From assembly GCA_027489295.1 (NCBI GenBank), contig JAIYAA010000096.1:1-17212 (forward strand): a DNA stretch of 17,212 nt. Direction: 5' to 3'. The notes beneath the pieces are model-generated. The model had not been told where the DNA came from and searched no databases. It saw nothing but the letters and a program-made list of their open reading frames with translations. Both the position numbers and the translations under genes were made by a program. Within the stretch, counting starts at the first letter, position 1; each line of letters begins with the position of its first letter. Source of the DNA: Sphingomonadales bacterium. Lineage in GTDB: Bacteria > Pseudomonadota > Alphaproteobacteria > Sphingomonadales > Sphingomonadaceae. This document shows positions 14,192 to 17,212 of the stretch, in pieces.

Positions 14192-17100
14192 ATGTCGCCA
14201 AGCCAACGCAGCCGAAAGCCCTCGTTCCCCCTCTACGCCGGCCTCGCCGCGTTGCTGGTGCTGCCGTTCGGCGCCGATACCGTGCTGCCGCTCGGCACCG
14301 CGACCTGGGCGGGGTATCTGCTGCCCACCGTCATCGCCTATGTCGCGGGCCGGCCGGTGGTGCCGCTGGTGGTGGCGGCGCTGGCGACGTTGCTCAACTT
14401 CGCCGGCTTCACGCTCGCCCCGGCCGGGATCGATCCGTCGATCGTGCTGGTGAACCGGATCCTCGGCACCGCGATCATTTGGATCCTGGCGGGCATCGGC
14501 TTCGCTTTCGTCCGCAACCGGCTGGCGATCCGGCGCGAGGAATGGCTGCAATCGGGGCAGGTCGGGCTGGCCAAGGCGGTTGCCGGCGAACTGCCGCTGG
14601 ACGAGCTGGCCACGGCGGCATTGCGCTTCTTGTCGGACTATACCGGCGCGCAGGCCGGTGCGATCTTCGTGCGCGATCCTAGTGGGGCGGGGTTCCGGCG
14701 GCGCGGCACCTATGCCGTGCCGGGCGATGCGCCCCTGCCCGAATGGATCAAGCCGGGGGAGGGGCTGCTGGGCCAGGCGATCGCCGATCGGCGGCAGTTC
14801 GTGCTGGACGCGGTGCCGGAGGGGTATCTCTATTACGGCTCGGGTCTCGGCCGGGCTCAGCCGCGTGCGCTGCTGATCGGATGGACCGAGGCGGACGGCG
14901 AAGTGAACGGCGTCCTCGAACTCGGGTTTCCGGGCGTTATCGATCCGCCGGTGCAGGCGCTGCTGGAGCGGATCAGCGGCCAGCTCGGCGTCTCCATCCG
15001 ATCGGGCAAGTACCGTGCGCGGCTGCGCGATCTGCTGGAAGAGACGCAGAAGCAGGCCGAGGAGCTGCAGGTCCAGAGCGAGGAACTGCGCGCCAACAAC
15101 GACGAGCTCGAAACCCAGAGCCGGCAGTTGCAGGATACCGCCGCGCGGCTGGAGGCGCAGCAGGTCGCGCTGGAGCAGAGCAATGCCGAGCTTGAGGCGC
15201 AGACCCGCGCGCTGGAGCTGCAGCGCGACGAACTTGCCCGTGCGCAGGGCTCGCTGGAGCAGCAGGCCGCCGATCTGGAGCAGGCGAGCCGCTACAAGTC
15301 CGAATTCCTCGCGAACATGAGCCATGAGCTGCGCACCCCGCTCAATTCGCTGCTGATCATGGCCAGGCTGCTGGCGGAGAACCGGGCGGGCAATCTAAGT
15401 GCCGATCAGGTCCGCCATGCCGAGACGATCGAGACCTCAGGCAACGACCTGCTCACGCTGATCAACGACATTCTCGACATCTCGAAGATCGAGGCGGGCA
15501 AGCTGGAGCTGCAGCCCCGCCGCATCCGCATCGCGCCGGTGCTCGACAAACTGAAGGCGATCTTCGCGGCTTCGGCCACCACCAAGGGACTTGGTTTCCG
15601 CGTCGAGCAGGTCGCCGGGGCGCCGGGCGAGATCGAGACCGATCCGCAGCGCCTGGAACAGGTGCTGAAGAACTTTCTGTCCAATGCGATCAAGTTCACC
15701 GCCAAGGGCGAGGTGTCGCTCGGCGTCGCGCGGCGGCCGGACGGGCGGATCGCCTTCACCGTGCGCGACACCGGCATGGGCATCCCCGCCGAGCAGCAGC
15801 AGGTGATCTTCGAGGCGTTCCGCCAAGCCGATGGCACCGTCAGCCGCAAATTCGGCGGCACCGGGCTTGGCCTGTCGATCTCGCGCGAGCTGGCGCGGCT
15901 GCTGGGCGGCGAAGTGGCGGTGGAAAGCACGCCGGGCGAGGGGAGCGCGTTTTCGCTGGTGCTGCCGGAGGGCTATGACCCCGCACTCGTCCAGGCCTCG
16001 GCGCCATTGCCGCGGCCCGAGCCGGTCAAGCCGCAGCCCTCCAATCCCAAGCCCGGCCGCCGTCGCAGCGCCGAGCCGACCGAGGACGACCGCGAGACGC
16101 TGTCGGGGGATTCGCGCGTGATCCTGATCGTCGAGGACGATCCGATCTTCGCGCGCATCCTGTGCGACATCGCGCACGACCAGGGCTTCCAGTGCCTGAT
16201 CGCCGGCACGGCCGACGAAGGCGCGCTGCTCGCCCGCCAATATGTGCCGAACGCGGTGATCCTCGACATGAACCTGCCCGACCATACCGGGCTGTCGGTG
16301 CTCGACCGGATCAAGCGCGATGTCCGCACCCGGCATATCCCGGTGCACGTGGTATCCGTGGACGACGACAGCCAGGCGGCGCTGTCGAGCGGCGCCGTGG
16401 GCTATCTGTTCAAGCCGGTGCGGCGCGAGCAGCTGGTCGACATGCTGGAGGGGCTGGAAGCCCGCATGGCGCAGCGGATGCGCCGCGTGCTGGTGGTGGA
16501 GGACGATGCCCAGCAGGCCGAAAGCGTCCGGCAACTGCTCGCCTCGCGCGATGTCGAGACGGTGGACGCGCATTCCGCAGCGCAGACCTTCGAACTGCTC
16601 GGCCGCGACACGTTCGACTGCATGGTGCTCGACCTGAACCTGCCCGATGCCTCGGGCCTCGACCTGCTCGACCGGCTGAGCGAGGACGAGAGCGTCGGTT
16701 TCCCGCCCGTGATCGTCTATACCGGCCGCGATCTGAGCCAGGACGAGGAGTTGCGGCTCCGCAAATATTCCAAGTCGATCATCGTCAAGGGCGCCAAATC
16801 GCCCGAGCGCCTGCTCGACGAGGTGACGCTGTTCCTCCACCAGGTGGTATCCGAGCTGCCCGAGCCGCAGCAGCAGCTGATCGCCAAGTCGCTCGGTCGC
16901 GACGCCGCGCTCGAAGGCCGCTCGATCCTGGTGGTCGAGGACGACATCCGGAACGTTTATGCCCTTACGAGCATTTTCGAGCCGCATGGAGTCAAGGTTC
17001 GTATCGCCCGCAACGGCCGGGAGGCGCTGCACGCGCTCGACGAAGCAGCGCGGACCCTCACCGATCCGGTCGATCTTGTGCTAATGGACGTGATGATGCC

Positions 17101-17212
17101 GGAAATGGACGGCCTGACCGCCACGCGCGAGATCCGCAAGCAGCCCTGGGGCAAGACGTTGCCGATCCTGATGCTGACCGCCAAGGCAATGGCACGCGAC
17201 CAGCAGGAGTGC
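14192..17212 (+). CDS. membrane-bound hybrid sensor histidine kinase with GAF and three receiver domains (3' end cut by window)
   Basis: At least 1007 residues; the frame is still open at the window edge. Domains in order: about four membrane segments (12-27, 37-53, 55-73, 88-108); a GAF-like domain (about 122-268); a long glutamine/glutamate-rich coiled coil (270-368); HisKA with NMSHELRTPLNS and phospho-acceptor H378; HATPase with the N-box near 484-502 (NFLSNAIKF), DTGMGIP near 527 and GGTGLGLSIS near 555. Three tandem receivers follow, with acceptors D692 (ILDMNLPD), D814 (VLDLNLPD) and D966 (LMDVMMPEMDG). The third is nearly complete when the window stops. All catalytic motifs look intact. 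The ATG at 14192 has a weak Shine-Dalgarno; a TTG four codons upstream is an alternative. The architecture suggests a multistep phosphorelay, with an HPt domain in the missing C-terminus or elsewhere. The signal is unknown, although the membrane and GAF parts point to an envelope or small-molecule input. Confidence 0.93.
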   Translation, partial: MSPSQRSRKPSFPLYAGLAALLVLPFGADTVLPLGTATWAGYLLPTVIAYVAGRPVVPLVVAALATLLNFAGFTLAPAGIDPSIVLVNRILGTAIIWILAGIGFAFVRNRLAIRREEWLQSGQVGLAKAVAGELPLDELATAALRFLSDYTGAQAGAIFVRDPSGAGFRRRGTYAVPGDAPLPEWIKPGEGLLGQAIADRRQFVLDAVPEGYLYYGSGLGRAQPRALLIGWTEADGEVNGVLELGFPGVIDPPVQALLERISGQLGVSIRSGKYRARLRDLLEETQKQAEELQVQSEELRANNDELETQSRQLQDTAARLEAQQVALEQSNAELEAQTRALELQRDELARAQGSLEQQAADLEQASRYKSEFLANMSHELRTPLNSLLIMARLLAENRAGNLSADQVRHAETIETSGNDLLTLINDILDISKIEAGKLELQPRRIRIAPVLDKLKAIFAASATTKGLGFRVEQVAGAPGEIETDPQRLEQVLKNFLSNAIKFTAKGEVSLGVARRPDGRIAFTVRDTGMGIPAEQQQVIFEAFRQADGTVSRKFGGTGLGLSISRELARLLGGEVAVESTPGEGSAFSLVLPEGYDPALVQASAPLPRPEPVKPQPSNPKPGRRRSAEPTEDDRETLSGDSRVILIVEDDPIFARILCDIAHDQGFQCLIAGTADEGALLARQYVPNAVILDMNLPDHTGLSVLDRIKRDVRTRHIPVHVVSVDDDSQAALSSGAVGYLFKPVRREQLVDMLEGLEARMAQRMRRVLVVEDDAQQAESVRQLLASRDVETVDAHSAAQTFELLGRDTFDCMVLDLNLPDASGLDLLDRLSEDESVGFPPVIVYTGRDLSQDEELRLRKYSKSIIVKGAKSPERLLDEVTLFLHQVVSELPEPQQQLIAKSLGRDAALEGRSILVVEDDIRNVYALTSIFEPHGVKVRIARNGREALHALDEAARTLTDPVDLVLMDVMMPEMDGLTATREIRKQPWGKTLPILMLTAKAMARDQQEC

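Noticed and set aside
12382..14682. Long plus-strand open frame opposite the TPP enzyme
   Set aside because: It runs antisense to a clear TPP enzyme and into the kinase gene in a different frame; the composition is that of a GC-rich shadow.
15437..17032. Minus-strand open frame of 531 codons under the kinase
   Set aside because: Antisense to intact HisKA, HATPase and receiver motifs; no recognisable domain of its own.
1..17212. CRISPR arrays, tRNA genes, insertion sequences, prophage genes
   Set aside because: No regular repeats, cloverleaf-like genes, transposase or phage proteins were seen on either strand.

Overview
The window is GC-rich, densely coded DNA with short intergenic gaps. It looks like the chromosome of a Sphingomonadales alphaproteobacterium, most likely a Sphingomonas-type heterotroph. 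The basis is the base composition, the style of the MlaA protein (no lipobox, and an EIVVSGR stretch of the kind common in sphingomonad envelope proteins), the hybrid-kinase type and the EAL protein. The genus is an inference. No tRNA, rRNA, CRISPR array, insertion sequence or transposase is visible. The window ends inside a gene at its right edge.

Left part (20-6040). A compact c-di-GMP phosphodiesterase (EAL) gene and a NhaR-like LysR regulator lie on the minus strand. The regulator is divergent from a plus-strand operon dabB-dabA-small ORF. DabB (NuoL/MrpA-like membrane subunit) and DabA (DUF2309, beta-carbonic-anhydrase-like zinc site C339, D341, H496, C511) form an energy-coupled inorganic-carbon accumulation complex. 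An 81-residue protein of unknown function is translationally coupled to dabA (ATGA overlap, strong ribosome binding site).

Middle part (6093-11226). A LysR regulator with the OxyR fold but without either OxyR redox cysteine precedes a tightly overlapping three-gene operon: an ABC exporter-like membrane protein, a HlyD-type periplasmic adaptor and a TolC-type outer-membrane channel. The gene order is that of a type I secretion system. However, every ATP-binding and hydrolysis motif of the ABC domain (Walker A, Q-loop, signature, Walker B, H-loop) is replaced while the reading frame and neighbours are intact. This is the most unusual thing in the window: a tripartite trans-envelope conduit built on a pseudo-ATPase. 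The nonamer ATTGTGCTT occurs in front of both the regulator and this operon, which hints at shared control.

Right part (11379-17212). An MlaA/VacJ-type phospholipid-transport protein without a lipobox converges on, and overlaps by 11 bases, a minus-strand thiamine-diphosphate enzyme of the pyruvate oxidase/acetolactate synthase family. A strong hairpin lies at this junction. Divergent from the TPP enzyme is a large membrane-bound hybrid histidine kinase (four TM segments, GAF, long coiled coil, HisKA, HATPase, three receivers), cut by the window end.

Themes: envelope transport (tripartite exporter, MlaA), inorganic carbon supply plus pyruvate metabolism, and signalling (c-di-GMP, two LysR regulators, a multi-receiver kinase). 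Links between these blocks beyond operon structure are inference.
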